Below are positions 27,033 through 35,727 of a stretch of 38,098 nt of DNA, piece after piece; positions within the stretch are counted from its first letter, which is position 1; each line of letters begins with the position of its first letter. The translations under genes and the position numbers were made by a program. This stretch comes from Candidatus Hydrogenedentota bacterium. Lineage in GTDB: Bacteria; Hydrogenedentota; Hydrogenedentia; Hydrogenedentales; CAILVY01. The stretch lies in assembly GCA_029565395.1 (NCBI GenBank), contig JAKQOG010000107.1, positions 1 to 38,098 of the forward strand, given 5' to 3'. The notes beneath the pieces are model-generated. The model was not told where the DNA came from. It saw nothing but the letters and a program-made list of their open reading frames with translations, and made no database searches.

Positions 27033-27749
27033 GTGAATACGCGTAAATCATTCTTACAATGGTTGTTATTCCTGGTAGTGTTTGCCGCATTAACGATCTC
27101 GAACAGCGCTTTTGCAGAGAAGAAAGCCAAGAAGAAAGCGGATGAGACTCCCCCCCCTCCAGCCGCCGAAACCGCTGCCCCAACGGCAACTCCGGTTGCT
27201 GTTCCAGCGGCAACCCCGGCCTCCACTGCTGTCACCAGCCAATTTAAAATAGGGGTGGTGGATGTCCGTTTGCTCATGACCGAATATGAAAAACGCAAAC
27301 AGAGATATGACGAATTGCAGGGTGAAGCCGACAAGCTCCAAAAAGAGTTTGAAGCCATGCGTGAAAAATTCGATAAAGAGCGCCAGGATTATGAAGCGAA
27401 AAAGACAACCATGAGCGCTGATGAACGCCGGGACCGCGAAATGCAGTTGGAAACGGAACTGGAAAATCTCAAAAGCGAATTCGCCAAGCGGCAGCGGCAG
27501 GTGGACAATGCCGAAGAAAAGATTCTTGGAGAAGTGGAAGAGGATATTGAAGGAGTTATTGATCAAATCGCACAGGAGGGGAATTACCACCTGATTCTCA
27601 AAGCCAAAACCGGTGGCGTAAGCAGTGTCCTGTATCATAGCCCCACGATTGACATTACGACAAAAGTGCTAGAAATACTAAACAAGCAACAGGCTGCTGC
27701 TTCTGGCGCTACCCCGGGCAAGAGCAGTGAAGACAAGAAAAAAGAATAA
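27033..27749 (+). CDS. skp: OmpH/Skp-family periplasmic chaperone
   Basis: The 238-residue protein starts at GTG, with AAAGGG about 11 bases upstream, and has a signal peptide ending near 'SNSAFA'. A Lys-rich patch and a Pro/Ala/Thr-rich linker (about 38-70) follow; this linker is longer than in typical Skp. The OmpH domain begins at 'FKIGVVDVRLLM' (about 74), continues as a long charged coiled coil (about 90-180), and ends in 'GNYHLILKAKTGGVSSVLYHSPTIDIT', here split as 'YHLILKAKTG' and 'YHSPTIDIT' strands. The tail is Lys/Glu-rich. Skp trimers hold unfolded outer-membrane proteins in the periplasm. Its position before lpxD is the widespread skp-lpxD envelope order, which supports the call. 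Confidence 0.9.
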   Translation: MNTRKSFLQWLLFLVVFAALTISNSAFAEKKAKKKADETPPPPAAETAAPTATPVAVPAATPASTAVTSQFKIGVVDVRLLMTEYEKRKQRYDELQGEADKLQKEFEAMREKFDKERQDYEAKKTTMSADERRDREMQLETELENLKSEFAKRQRQVDNAEEKILGEVEEDIEGVIDQIAQEGNYHLILKAKTGGVSSVLYHSPTIDITTKVLEILNKQQAAASGATPGKSSEDKKKE

Positions 27750-27757
27750 CCAGACAT

Positions 27758-27787
27758 TTGGTGTTCAATAGTATTTTATGGTATACT
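27758..27787 (+). promoter_or_regulatory. Sigma70-type promoter before lpxD
   Basis: TTGGTG (27758-27763), an 18-base spacer, and TATACT (27782-27787), just after the skp stop. Transcription would start near 27794, leaving about 145 bases of leader before the preferred lpxD start. That leader holds a small hairpin at 27833-27850 and an 11-codon ORF at 27800-27835. Confidence 0.5.
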
Positions 27788-27939
27788 TTTCGTTAATTAT
27801 GGCTGAAAGGATACCATGCGAGGGTAGGGTGTAGTGGGTTGTTAACCACTAATTGAAGGATAGACATACGGGCCGTCTGATGGCCCTCATTCACGATGGA
27901 CATATCCATAATAGAAGCTCAATTGGGCGCTGTTTCGCG

Positions 27940-28977
27940 ATGTGCATGACTGTTGGCGATATAGCGCAACTGGTTGGCGGCACGGTGGCGGGCGATAGCA
28001 GCCTGCCAATCACCGGAGTGAACGGCATTAAGGAAGCCCAAGCTGGGGATCTCACCTTTGTGCGTTCCGCCCGGTATTTGCCCCTTATTTTTTCAACCAA
28101 GGCTTCGGCCGTATTGATTGCGGAACAACCCGAAGGCAAGACGCCTTCCCTTATCCTCTGTTCCCAGCCTGATCTGGCGTTTGCGCAGGTTCTTCAATGT
28201 TTTTCTCAGCGTCAAACCCAGCACCCCTCCGGCATCCACCCCACGGCAGTCATTGGAGAAAACGTGATCCTTGGGCAAGACGTGGCACTGGATGCTCACG
28301 TATACATTACCAGTGAGTGTGAAATTGGGGCGCGGACCGTGATTTATCCCGGAGTGTATATTGGCCGCCGGGTAAAGATTGGGGAAGACACCGTGATATA
28401 CCCGAATGTAGTGCTCCGGGAAGACACGGAGATTGGTTCCCGGTGCATCCTTCATGCGGGCGCGGTGTTGGGCAGTGATGGATTTGGCTTTGCCCCCCTG
28501 GCCGGGCAATGGATGAAAATCCCGCAAATCGGGCGGGTGGTGGTGGAAGATGATGTTGAAATCGGCAGTAATACCACGATCGACCGGGCAACTTTCGGGG
28601 TTACCCGTATTCGCCGGGGGACGAAGATCGACAATTTGGTCCAAATCGGGCATAATGTGGAGATCGGCGAACATTGCGCCCTGGCTGGAATGGTCGGGGT
28701 GTCTGGAAGTGTTATGATAGGAAATCATGTGCAACTTGGAGCGGGTGTTGGCATCGCAGGACACATCGATATCGGTGAAAAAGCGAGAGTCGGGGCGCGT
28801 TCCGGAGTGCACAAGTCGGTGGCGCCCGGCGCCATTGTAAGCGGCTACCCGGCAATTGAGCACGAGAAATTTCTCCGTGTGGTGGCGGTGAGCCGGAACT
28901 TGCCCGAATGGACAAGACGAGTCCGGCAGCTCGAACGCCAGGTAGAGGCATTGGAGAAACAGTTACTCCATGAGTGA
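27940..28977 (+). CDS. lpxD: UDP-3-O-(3-hydroxyacyl)glucosamine N-acyltransferase
   Basis: LpxD adds the second 3-hydroxyacyl chain, from acyl-ACP, to UDP-3-O-acyl-glucosamine in lipid A synthesis, in the cytoplasm. From ATG 27940 the protein is 345 residues, close to the usual 340. The N-terminal uridine-binding domain ('DIAQLVGGTVAGD..LPITGV', 'AGDLTFV') is followed by a left-handed beta-helix of hexapeptide repeats ('IGENVILGQDVALDAHVYI'), the catalytic His in 'QIGHNVEIG' (H238) and a C-terminal helix. The frame stays open upstream to a TTG at 27853, and an in-frame ATG lies at 27946. Family alignment favours 27940 or 27946; no strong ribosome site decides. Its end overlaps lpxC-fabZ by 8 bp. 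Confidence 0.92.
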   Translation: MCMTVGDIAQLVGGTVAGDSSLPITGVNGIKEAQAGDLTFVRSARYLPLIFSTKASAVLIAEQPEGKTPSLILCSQPDLAFAQVLQCFSQRQTQHPSGIHPTAVIGENVILGQDVALDAHVYITSECEIGARTVIYPGVYIGRRVKIGEDTVIYPNVVLREDTEIGSRCILHAGAVLGSDGFGFAPLAGQWMKIPQIGRVVVEDDVEIGSNTTIDRATFGVTRIRRGTKIDNLVQIGHNVEIGEHCALAGMVGVSGSVMIGNHVQLGAGVGIAGHIDIGEKARVGARSGVHKSVAPGAIVSGYPAIEHEKFLRVVAVSRNLPEWTRRVRQLERQVEALEKQLLHE

Positions 28978-30298
28978 CAAACAGAAAACGATTGCGGAAC
29001 CCATTTCCTTTTCGGGAGTTGGGCTCCATACCGGCAGCCTCACGACCGTCACTTTCCGCCCTGCCCCAGTCAATGCGGGCATTGTATTCTGGCGGGTGGA
29101 TCTCCCCGACAAACCCGCTATCCCGGCGGATATTGATCATGTGGTGGACGTGTCACGCGGCACCACGATCGGCATGGGCGAGGCCCGGGTGCATACCGTC
29201 GAGCATGCCATGGCGGCTATGGTGGGATTGGGCATCGACAATCTGTTTATTGAGATTGACGCGGATGAAATCCCCAATGGCGATGGCAGCGCACTCCCGG
29301 TATTGAATACCTTGATGAAAGCGGGTGTGGTGGAACAGGAAGCCGAGCGGAAATATATTGTCGTAGACCGGCCCGTATATTACCGCCAGGATGATGTCAC
29401 CCTGAATGTGCTCCCTTCCGATGAATTGAAGGTCACCTTGACCATTTCGTATGACCATGTGGCCATCGGCACCCAATACGCCTCGTTTACCATAAACCAG
29501 GACACTTTCCGGGAGCAGATTGCCCCTGCCCGGACTTTTTGCTTTCTCCGGGAAGTGAAAATGCTTCAAGATTCGGGGTTAATCCGGGGCGGCAGCCTCG
29601 AAAGCGCGGTCGTGATTGGCGACGACACCATTCTGAACGATGAATTGCGTTTTCCGGACGAAATGGTTCGGCACAAGATTCTGGATCTGCTGGGCGATAC
29701 CTATCTCCTGGGCCGTCCGCTCAAAGGCCATATCGTGGGCGTTAAAAGCGGCCATGAGAAGAACGTCATGTTCTCCAAGCAGATCAAAAAGGTCTATTTT
29801 AACGGCCACGAAGCCTCTCCGCTCAAAGACTACAAGATCTCGTCCATGCGCCAAAAACCGGCCCTGGACGTCAATAAAATCATGAAAATCCTCCCCCACC
29901 GCTATCCTTTCCTGCTGGTGGACCGGATCCTCTCATTTGATTCCTGGAAGCATGTAACCGGCATCAAAAACGTGACGGTCAACGAGCCCTTTTTCCAAGG
30001 TCACTGGCCGGATGTGCCGGTGATGCCCGGCGTGTTGATTATTGAAGCCATGGCCCAGGTTAGTTCCGTATTGACCTTTACGGCCCAGGGCGAGCCTAAT
30101 GGCCAACTGGCCTTTTTCATGGGTGTGGAAAAGGCGAAGTTCCGCCGGACGGTGGTGCCCGGCGACCAGTTGGTTATCGAGGCGGAAATGATGCATTGGC
30201 GGCATAATGCGTATAAGGTCAAGGCAGTGGCGATGGTGGAAGGGTCTGTTGCGGCGGAAGCCATCATGTCCTTTAGTGTGATGGACGCCGCAAGTTAG
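28970..30298 (+). CDS. lpxC-fabZ: Bifunctional UDP-3-O-acyl-GlcNAc deacetylase / 3-hydroxyacyl-ACP dehydratase (LpxC-FabZ fusion)
   Basis: The 442-residue protein has LpxC at about 1-290 and FabZ at about 299-442. LpxC is the zinc deacetylase and committed step of lipid A synthesis. Its zinc ligands H79, H235 and D239 and catalytic E78 and H262 ('VEH', 'HKILD', 'SGHEKN') are all present. FabZ dehydrates 3-hydroxyacyl-ACP for fatty acid elongation; its catalytic H310 ('LPHRYPFLLVDR') and E359 ('IIEAMAQ') are intact, and 'FFQGHWPDVPVMPGV' is typical. The fusion is known from Bacteroidetes, PVC and related lineages. It links use and regeneration of 3-hydroxyacyl-ACP in one chain. The ATG overlaps the lpxD end, so the two are coupled. 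lpxA, which often follows, is absent here. Confidence 0.95.
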   Translation: MSDKQKTIAEPISFSGVGLHTGSLTTVTFRPAPVNAGIVFWRVDLPDKPAIPADIDHVVDVSRGTTIGMGEARVHTVEHAMAAMVGLGIDNLFIEIDADEIPNGDGSALPVLNTLMKAGVVEQEAERKYIVVDRPVYYRQDDVTLNVLPSDELKVTLTISYDHVAIGTQYASFTINQDTFREQIAPARTFCFLREVKMLQDSGLIRGGSLESAVVIGDDTILNDELRFPDEMVRHKILDLLGDTYLLGRPLKGHIVGVKSGHEKNVMFSKQIKKVYFNGHEASPLKDYKISSMRQKPALDVNKIMKILPHRYPFLLVDRILSFDSWKHVTGIKNVTVNEPFFQGHWPDVPVMPGVLIIEAMAQVSSVLTFTAQGEPNGQLAFFMGVEKAKFRRTVVPGDQLVIEAEMMHWRHNAYKVKAVAMVEGSVAAEAIMSFSVMDAAS

Positions 30299-30417
30299 CC
30301 TTCGCCCCATCTATTCCTTGGCCGCTTCTGGTTAAATGGGATGTTGCGCCGTCCGATCAACCCGGCTTGCTCCTTGATCATGTTGAGGTGATCACACATG
30401 CGATCAGTGACGCGGCA

Positions 30418-32064
30418 ATGAAAAGAGTTATCGAAAGCCCAGGCAAGGAAACATTCGACCTGATTGTGATCGGCGGGGGGATCACCGGGGCCGCGGTGGC
30501 GTATGACGCGGCGTTGCGGGGTTTATCCGTGGCCCTTTTGGAGAAGGGGGATTTCGGCGGGGCCACCTCGGCGGCCACCTCCAAGCTCATTCATGGGGGA
30601 TTCCGGTACTTGGCCAAACTGGAGTTCGGGTTGGTCCGGGAGTCGCTCCGGGAGCGGAAGATCCTGTTCAATATTGCGCCCAACCTGGTCCATCCGATTC
30701 CAGTGCTGGTGCCGGCGTATGCCGGCGGGCTTGCCCGGAATCAGTGGGTGATCAAGGCCGGCATGATTCTGTATGACATGTTATCCTTCGACAAAGGGAG
30801 CACCTGGGATCCGGTTAAAAGTATCGGGCCGCATCGTGCGCTCTCGCGTGAACAGGCCCTGGCGTTGGAGCCGATGCTCCCGGAGTCAGGCCTGCAAAAG
30901 GTGTTTCTCTATCACGACGGCGCAAATTTGTTTCCAGAAAGACTGACCCTGGCCTTTATTAAATCCGCGGTGAAATACGGGGCTTTAGTCTCCAATCATT
31001 GCCGGGTCGAGGAATTTCTGTTTTCGGAAGGCGGGCTGCGCCGGATAATCGGCGTGCGCGCACGAGACCTGATTCATCCGCGGGAAATCGAGCTTCGGGG
31101 CCGGTTGATTATCAATTGCGGCGGGCCATGGGCCGACCTGATTTTAAACCGGGCGCAGGGAGAACTGTCCTCCGGAAAAATCCGGCGCTCGGAAGGGATC
31201 CATATAATCACCCGGAAACTCTTGAACGGCCATATGATCGCCATCGTTGAGCGCTCCGCCAAAGGGTTTGTCCTGGTTCCGTGGCGGGGGCATACCCTGA
31301 TTGGACCCACGGATAAGGAGTATCTGGGAAATCCGGACGATTTCAAGGTGACCAAGACGGCCGTGCAGGAACTCCTGGAAACCGTGAATCAGGTCTTTGG
31401 GGGAAAAAGCGGACTTACGCTTGAAGATGTCCTTCATTGCTATGGGGGGCTCAGACCCCTGGTTGAGGATCGGAGCAAAGATGTTCGCCAATCGTCACGC
31501 AAATACGAGATCTATGACAACGAAAAAGACGGGTTGCCGGGATTGATTACGGTGGAGGGCGGAAAATACACCACAAGCCGGAATCTGGCCGAGAACGTGA
31601 TGAAGATGGTTGCGGCCAAACTGGGGCGGAAGCTGGGGCCATGCCGCACCGCGCAACAGCATCTTTGCGGGTGTGAAATCGAAAACCTGGAACAATTTTT
31701 CTCCGAGATCAAGGCAACCGGCGGGAACTTCAGTGAAAAAACCATCGAACGCTTGGGCTGGTGTTATGGCCGCGAGGCTGAAGCCGTGCTCGAGCTTGCG
31801 CACCAGGATAGCTCGCTCGCCGAGCCGGTGAATGACGAGGGTGAGATTCTGGCCCAGGCTGTATATGCCATCCGAAATGAGATGGCGTTGACCATGGCCG
31901 ACATTCTGCTCCGGCGGACCGGGATTGGCGGTCTGGGCCGGCCGGAAGATAGAATCACGCGGGCCATCGCTGATCTGGCGGCCCGGGAATTGACTTGGAA
32001 CGAGGAGCGAAAAGAGCGCGAGTTGTGTGAGGCCCGCGCGCTGTTCAATCCACCTGAACTGTGA
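30418..32064 (+). CDS. glpD: FAD-dependent glycerol-3-phosphate dehydrogenase (GlpD/GlpA family)
   Basis: From ATG 30418 the protein has 548 residues, close to the usual 500-560. It has the N-terminal dinucleotide fold 'DLIVIGGGITGAA' (about 14-26) and the GlpD signature 'TSAATSKLIHGGFRYL'. The FAD-domain end 'VEGGKYTTSRNLAE' and a C-terminal helical DAO_C domain follow. The family oxidises sn-glycerol-3-phosphate to DHAP at the membrane, passing electrons to quinone. A TTG at 30367 would extend the protein by 17 residues, but these lack conservation and the nucleotide fold starts properly after 30418. A 119-bp gap follows lpxC-fabZ, so it may have its own promoter; I could not identify one. 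It is directly joined to the next gene. Substrates other than glycerol-3-phosphate remain possible. Confidence 0.85.
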   Translation: MKRVIESPGKETFDLIVIGGGITGAAVAYDAALRGLSVALLEKGDFGGATSAATSKLIHGGFRYLAKLEFGLVRESLRERKILFNIAPNLVHPIPVLVPAYAGGLARNQWVIKAGMILYDMLSFDKGSTWDPVKSIGPHRALSREQALALEPMLPESGLQKVFLYHDGANLFPERLTLAFIKSAVKYGALVSNHCRVEEFLFSEGGLRRIIGVRARDLIHPREIELRGRLIINCGGPWADLILNRAQGELSSGKIRRSEGIHIITRKLLNGHMIAIVERSAKGFVLVPWRGHTLIGPTDKEYLGNPDDFKVTKTAVQELLETVNQVFGGKSGLTLEDVLHCYGGLRPLVEDRSKDVRQSSRKYEIYDNEKDGLPGLITVEGGKYTTSRNLAENVMKMVAAKLGRKLGPCRTAQQHLCGCEIENLEQFFSEIKATGGNFSEKTIERLGWCYGREAEAVLELAHQDSSLAEPVNDEGEILAQAVYAIRNEMALTMADILLRRTGIGGLGRPEDRITRAIADLAARELTWNEERKERELCEARALFNPPEL

Positions 32065-32087
32065 ACAATAAGGAGCGAGGGGAGCCA

Positions 32088-33797
32088 ATGGCTGAAAAGA
32101 AATTCCTGCCGAGTTGGAATGAAGAGCCTTTGCGGAAAGGCTCGTACCGTTCCATCTTCAAATTGGGCCGGCCCGATGAATTCAAACATCCCCGCGGCGA
32201 ACTTATCGAGATCGTCAAACATGAATTCGGCATGTCCGATGTGGATTTCCAAAAACGGCAATTTGAAGGCCATGAAACGGTGACGCTCGATAGAAAGCCC
32301 GGGTTGAGCGATGGCCAGATTGCCAAGTTTAAGGAAATCGTTGGCCCGGAAAACGTGTCGCTGGAGGATTACGACCGGGTCAAGTTCAGCAGCGGACAGA
32401 CGCTCCGGGAAGTGGTTGATCTCCGGCACAACCGGATTGCCGACGTTGCCGACCTGGTGGTGAAGCCCCGAAACAAACACGACGTGCAGAATATCGTTCG
32501 CTACGCCTGCGAACAGAAGATTCCGGTCTCGGTGTATGGGGGCGGTTCATCTGTAGTCCTGGGTATTGCACCCCGGCACGGCGGCGTGGTTCTGGTTATG
32601 AACGCCCACATGAACAGGGTTCTTTCCATCAATGAACTCAATCAGACGGCCATTGTCCAGCCCGGCATGATGGGGCCGGATTATGAGGAGGCCCTGAATC
32701 AGGCGCCGGAACGGTTCAACACCCGGCACCGCTACACCGGAGGACATTTCCCGCAATCGTTCGAGATCTCCTCGGTGGGCGGATGGGTGGTCACGCTTGG
32801 ATCGGGTCAGGCCTCGACATATTATGGCGACGCCTATAACCTGGTGATCGGGCAGGAATACGTGACCCCGGCCGGCTCCTTCAAAACCCGTGAGTATCCC
32901 GCGTCCGCGACCGGTCCCAAGATCAACGATATCATGAAGGGCAGCGAAGGCGCTTTCGGGATTCTGGTCGAACAGACCATGAAAATTTACCGGTTCCAGC
33001 CCGAAAACCGGCAATATTTCTCGTTTATGTTCCCTTCCTGGGATGCGGCGGTAGATGCCAGCCGCGAGATCATGCAGGGCGAGTTCGGAATGCCCGCAGT
33101 ATACCGGATTTCCGATGCCGAGGAGACCGATCATGGCCTGAAACTGTTCGGGGCCGGAGGCAAGAGGTGGTTCGAGTCGCTGATGGCGATGGCTGGGAAA
33201 AAACCCGGCGAGCGCTGCATCGCCATGGGAACGGCCGAGGGGGAAAAAGGCTACACCCGCCATGTCAAGGCGCAGATCAAGAAAATTTCAAAGAAATACG
33301 GCGCCACCTACCTCAGCGGTTTCCCGGCCCGGAAGTGGGAAAAAACGCGATACAAGGAGCCCTTGATGCGGGAGGACTGGATGGACTACGGCATCATCGT
33401 CGACACCCTGGAGACCTCGGTCACTTGGGACAACCTGCACCGGGTCCATCAGGAAGTCAGGGCGTTTATCAAGGGCCGGCCCCGCACCGTCTGCATGACC
33501 CATGCCTCCCATTTCTATCCGAACGGGACCAACCTCTATTTCATTTTTATGCTCAAGCCCGATTCCTGGGAGGAGTTTTCCAAGTTCCATGCGGGGATCA
33601 TAAGCGCGATTGTCCAAGCCGGGGGGTCCATCAGTCATCACCATGGAGTGGGCCGACTCCTGGCCCCCTGGCTCGAAAACTATCTCGGGCCGGAACAGAT
33701 GGCGGTGCTCCGCGTCCTGAAAAATCACTTTGACCCTCAGAACCTCATGAATCCCGGCGGACTGCTTGCCCTTGAGCCGCCAGCGGCCGAGCGGTAA
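32088..33797 (+). CDS. FAD-binding oxidase, alkyldihydroxyacetonephosphate synthase (AGPS)-like
   Basis: The 569-residue protein starts at ATG 32088, chosen for AGGGGAG just upstream; a GTG at 32061 overlapping the previous stop is also in frame. It is a PCMH-type FAD protein: 'VYGGGSSVVLG' and 'MNRVLSIN' (about 147-185), 'GHFPQSFEISSVGGWVV' (about 220-237), 'TGPKINDIMKGSEGAFG', and near the C-terminus 'GGSISHHHGVGRL' (about 510-522), the His-rich active-site loop of AGPS. The ending 'DPQNLMNPGGLL' is standard. AGPS swaps the acyl chain of acyl-DHAP for an alkyl chain to make ether lipids without net redox. The strong motif run supports AGPS over glycolate or lactate oxidases. Substrate in this cluster is inferred from the DHAP-making neighbour. 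Confidence 0.85.
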   Translation: MAEKKFLPSWNEEPLRKGSYRSIFKLGRPDEFKHPRGELIEIVKHEFGMSDVDFQKRQFEGHETVTLDRKPGLSDGQIAKFKEIVGPENVSLEDYDRVKFSSGQTLREVVDLRHNRIADVADLVVKPRNKHDVQNIVRYACEQKIPVSVYGGGSSVVLGIAPRHGGVVLVMNAHMNRVLSINELNQTAIVQPGMMGPDYEEALNQAPERFNTRHRYTGGHFPQSFEISSVGGWVVTLGSGQASTYYGDAYNLVIGQEYVTPAGSFKTREYPASATGPKINDIMKGSEGAFGILVEQTMKIYRFQPENRQYFSFMFPSWDAAVDASREIMQGEFGMPAVYRISDAEETDHGLKLFGAGGKRWFESLMAMAGKKPGERCIAMGTAEGEKGYTRHVKAQIKKISKKYGATYLSGFPARKWEKTRYKEPLMREDWMDYGIIVDTLETSVTWDNLHRVHQEVRAFIKGRPRTVCMTHASHFYPNGTNLYFIFMLKPDSWEEFSKFHAGIISAIVQAGGSISHHHGVGRLLAPWLENYLGPEQMAVLRVLKNHFDPQNLMNPGGLLALEPPAAER

Positions 33798-33807
33798 AAG
33801 ACGCGGC

Positions 33808-35379
33808 ATGAACCAGCATGAAACCGAAAGCAGCCCTCTGATCCTGGCTATTGACGCGGGCACCCAGTCAATCCGCGCGGCCCTGATCGATCTGAATGGT
33901 GTGGTCCGGAAACTGGTGAAGACGCCGATACAGCCCTACTTCTCCGAGCGCCCGGGATGGGCCGAGCAAAGGCCGGAATATTTCTGGGACATGCTTGTCC
34001 AAACCTGCCGCAAACTCTGGGAGGACGCGGAGGCGTTCAAGGCGGACATTCAGGGAGTAACGCTCACTACCCAGCGCGGCACCTTAATTAATCTTGATCG
34101 AAACGGACAGCCGCTCCGGCCGGCTATCGTCTGGCTCGATCAGCGCAAGGCGGACCCCGGGAAAGTGATTCCCGGCATGGGCCTGCCCTTCTTGAAGAAG
34201 ATCAAGTACCTCGGCCTGTTGGTGGAAATCACGGAGAACTGCGAGGCGAACTGGCTCCGGCAGCATCAGCCAGAGGTCTGGGAGAAAACGGATAAGTTCC
34301 TCTACCTTTCCGGATACCTCACCTATCGGCTGACCGGAGAATTCACCGACTCCAGCGCCAACATCGTCGGGTACATGCCGATCAATATCAAGATCGGAAA
34401 ATGGAGCGGTAACTTTGATCTCAAAACGCACCTGTTCCCCATCGAAAAAGATAAATTGCCCAAACTCGTTGAGCCCACCGAACTATTGGGGCACATTTCC
34501 TCGAAAGCCAGCGAAGAAACCGGTATCCCGGAGGGACTTCCGCTCGTTGCCGCGGCGAATGATAAGGCCTGTGAAATCCTCGGTGCAGGCTGTTTGACCC
34601 CGGACAACCTGTGCCTGAGTTTCGGAACCACCGCCACGATAAATGCGCAAAACGAGAAATATGTCGAACTCCGGCCTCTCTGGCCGCCCTTTCAGTCCGC
34701 CATCCCCCGGCAATACTATACCGAGGTGGCGGTGTTGCGCGGGGCATGGATGATAACCTGGTTCAAGGAAGAATTCGGCCTCCAGGAGAGGCTCGAAGCC
34801 ATGCAGACCCAATCCTCTCCGGAGGAACTCCTGGAGAAATTGATCAAGGACGTGCCCCCCGGTTCCATGGGCCTGGTGCTCCAGCCCTACTGGACGCCCA
34901 CGCCGGGAATTGATGCATGCACCAAGGGCGCCATTATCGGGTTCGGTGATGTACATACCCGGGCCTACCTGTACCGGGCGATTCTAGAAGGGCTGGTATT
35001 TGCCATGAAAGAGGGCGCGCAAACGACCGCGAAGAAAAACAAGACCCCGACAGGGAAAATCACCGTTTCCGGCGGCGGTTCCCAGAGCGATGTAATCGTC
35101 CAGATGGTTGCGGACATCTTCGGGCTGTCCGCGCACCGGCCCCACACGCCGGAAACCTCGGCCCTGGGCGCGGCCATCGACGCGGCGGTGGGGCTTCATT
35201 TCTTCCCCGATTTCCCCACCGCGGTAAAACAGATGACCCGGGCGGGAAAAATCGTTGAGCCGATCCCGGAGAACCGTCAACTATACCAGGATCTATTCGA
35301 CAGAGTGTATACGAAAATGTACCGCCGACTGCTGCCGCTGTATAGAGAAATTCAGAAGATAACCCAATATCCGCACTGA
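33808..35379 (+). CDS. FGGY-family carbohydrate kinase
   Basis: The 523-residue kinase has the actin-like fold. It shows the phosphate-1 motif 'LAIDAGTQSIRAALID' at the start, 'TLTTQRGTLINLD' and 'PAIVWLDQRK' in the first domain, 'LSFGTTATI' (phosphate-2), and in the second domain 'FVYDV'-region equivalents ending in 'SGGGSQSDVIVQMVADIFG' and 'ETSALGAAIDAAVG'. FGGY kinases phosphorylate glycerol, xylulose, gluconate and other polyols. The glycerol-kinase-specific signature is not clear to me, so the substrate is left open; with GlpD- and AGPS-like neighbours, glycerol or dihydroxyacetone is plausible. The ATG at 33808 lies 10 bp after the previous stop; an in-frame TTG at 33766 is less likely. 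Confidence 0.85.
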   Translation: MNQHETESSPLILAIDAGTQSIRAALIDLNGVVRKLVKTPIQPYFSERPGWAEQRPEYFWDMLVQTCRKLWEDAEAFKADIQGVTLTTQRGTLINLDRNGQPLRPAIVWLDQRKADPGKVIPGMGLPFLKKIKYLGLLVEITENCEANWLRQHQPEVWEKTDKFLYLSGYLTYRLTGEFTDSSANIVGYMPINIKIGKWSGNFDLKTHLFPIEKDKLPKLVEPTELLGHISSKASEETGIPEGLPLVAAANDKACEILGAGCLTPDNLCLSFGTTATINAQNEKYVELRPLWPPFQSAIPRQYYTEVAVLRGAWMITWFKEEFGLQERLEAMQTQSSPEELLEKLIKDVPPGSMGLVLQPYWTPTPGIDACTKGAIIGFGDVHTRAYLYRAILEGLVFAMKEGAQTTAKKNKTPTGKITVSGGGSQSDVIVQMVADIFGLSAHRPHTPETSALGAAIDAAVGLHFFPDFPTAVKQMTRAGKIVEPIPENRQLYQDLFDRVYTKMYRRLLPLYREIQKITQYPH

Positions 35380-35402
35380 TGGCACTAGACAGAAGGTTGT
35401 GT

Positions 35403-35457
35403 ATCCCCGAAAGGGGATGAATAACCCAGCCCAGGATCAGCGAAGCGCCATCCTGGG
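35403..35457. repeat. Interspersed palindromic repeat (two hairpins)
   Basis: ATCCCC-GAAA-GGGGAT (35403-35418) is a perfect hairpin with a GNRA loop. It is followed by CCCAGGAT (35430-35437) paired with ATCCTGGG (35450-35457) around a 'GCGAAGCGC' loop. This 'CCCCGAAAGGGG...CCCAGGAT..GCG..CGC..ATCCTGGG' layout is that of REP-like repeats common in PVC-type and other environmental genomes. Confidence 0.7.
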
Positions 35458-35628
35458 TAGAGAACATCGCCCCCACCGATATACTCTGAAAGAGTTTTAC
35501 AAAAGATCGTGCAAATCGAAATTCGCGGGAAGGCATAGGAACCTTTGGGGGAAATACGGGATTTATCTTTTGCGAATGAAGTTGCCGGGAACCGGATATC
35601 CTCAGTATACTCATCGCCGTAGTGAAGG

Positions 35629-35727
35629 AGATTGCCACGCGCCCAGAGGGGCGTTCGCGATGACATGGCGGGATACATGACAGATTGTCATTGCGAGGAG
35701 CGAGCGTAGCGAGCGACACGGCAATCT
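35629..35727. repeat. REP-like element with nested inverted repeats
   Basis: The outer arms are AGATTGCC (35629-35636) and GGCAATCT (35720-35727). The inner arms are GCGATGACA (35657-35665) and TGTCATTGC (35687-35695). The right half carries the familiar 'TGTCATTGCGAGGAGCGA...GCGA...GGCAATCT' consensus seen in many unrelated bacterial phyla. A T-rich run (TATTTTTT) follows the right arm, so the element may also end transcription from the kinase operon. Confidence 0.75.

Noticed and set aside
35399..35680. A 93-codon plus-strand frame in the kinase-lolC gap
   Set aside because: It runs through two palindromic repeats and its translation is Arg-rich without pattern; the repeats explain the sequence.
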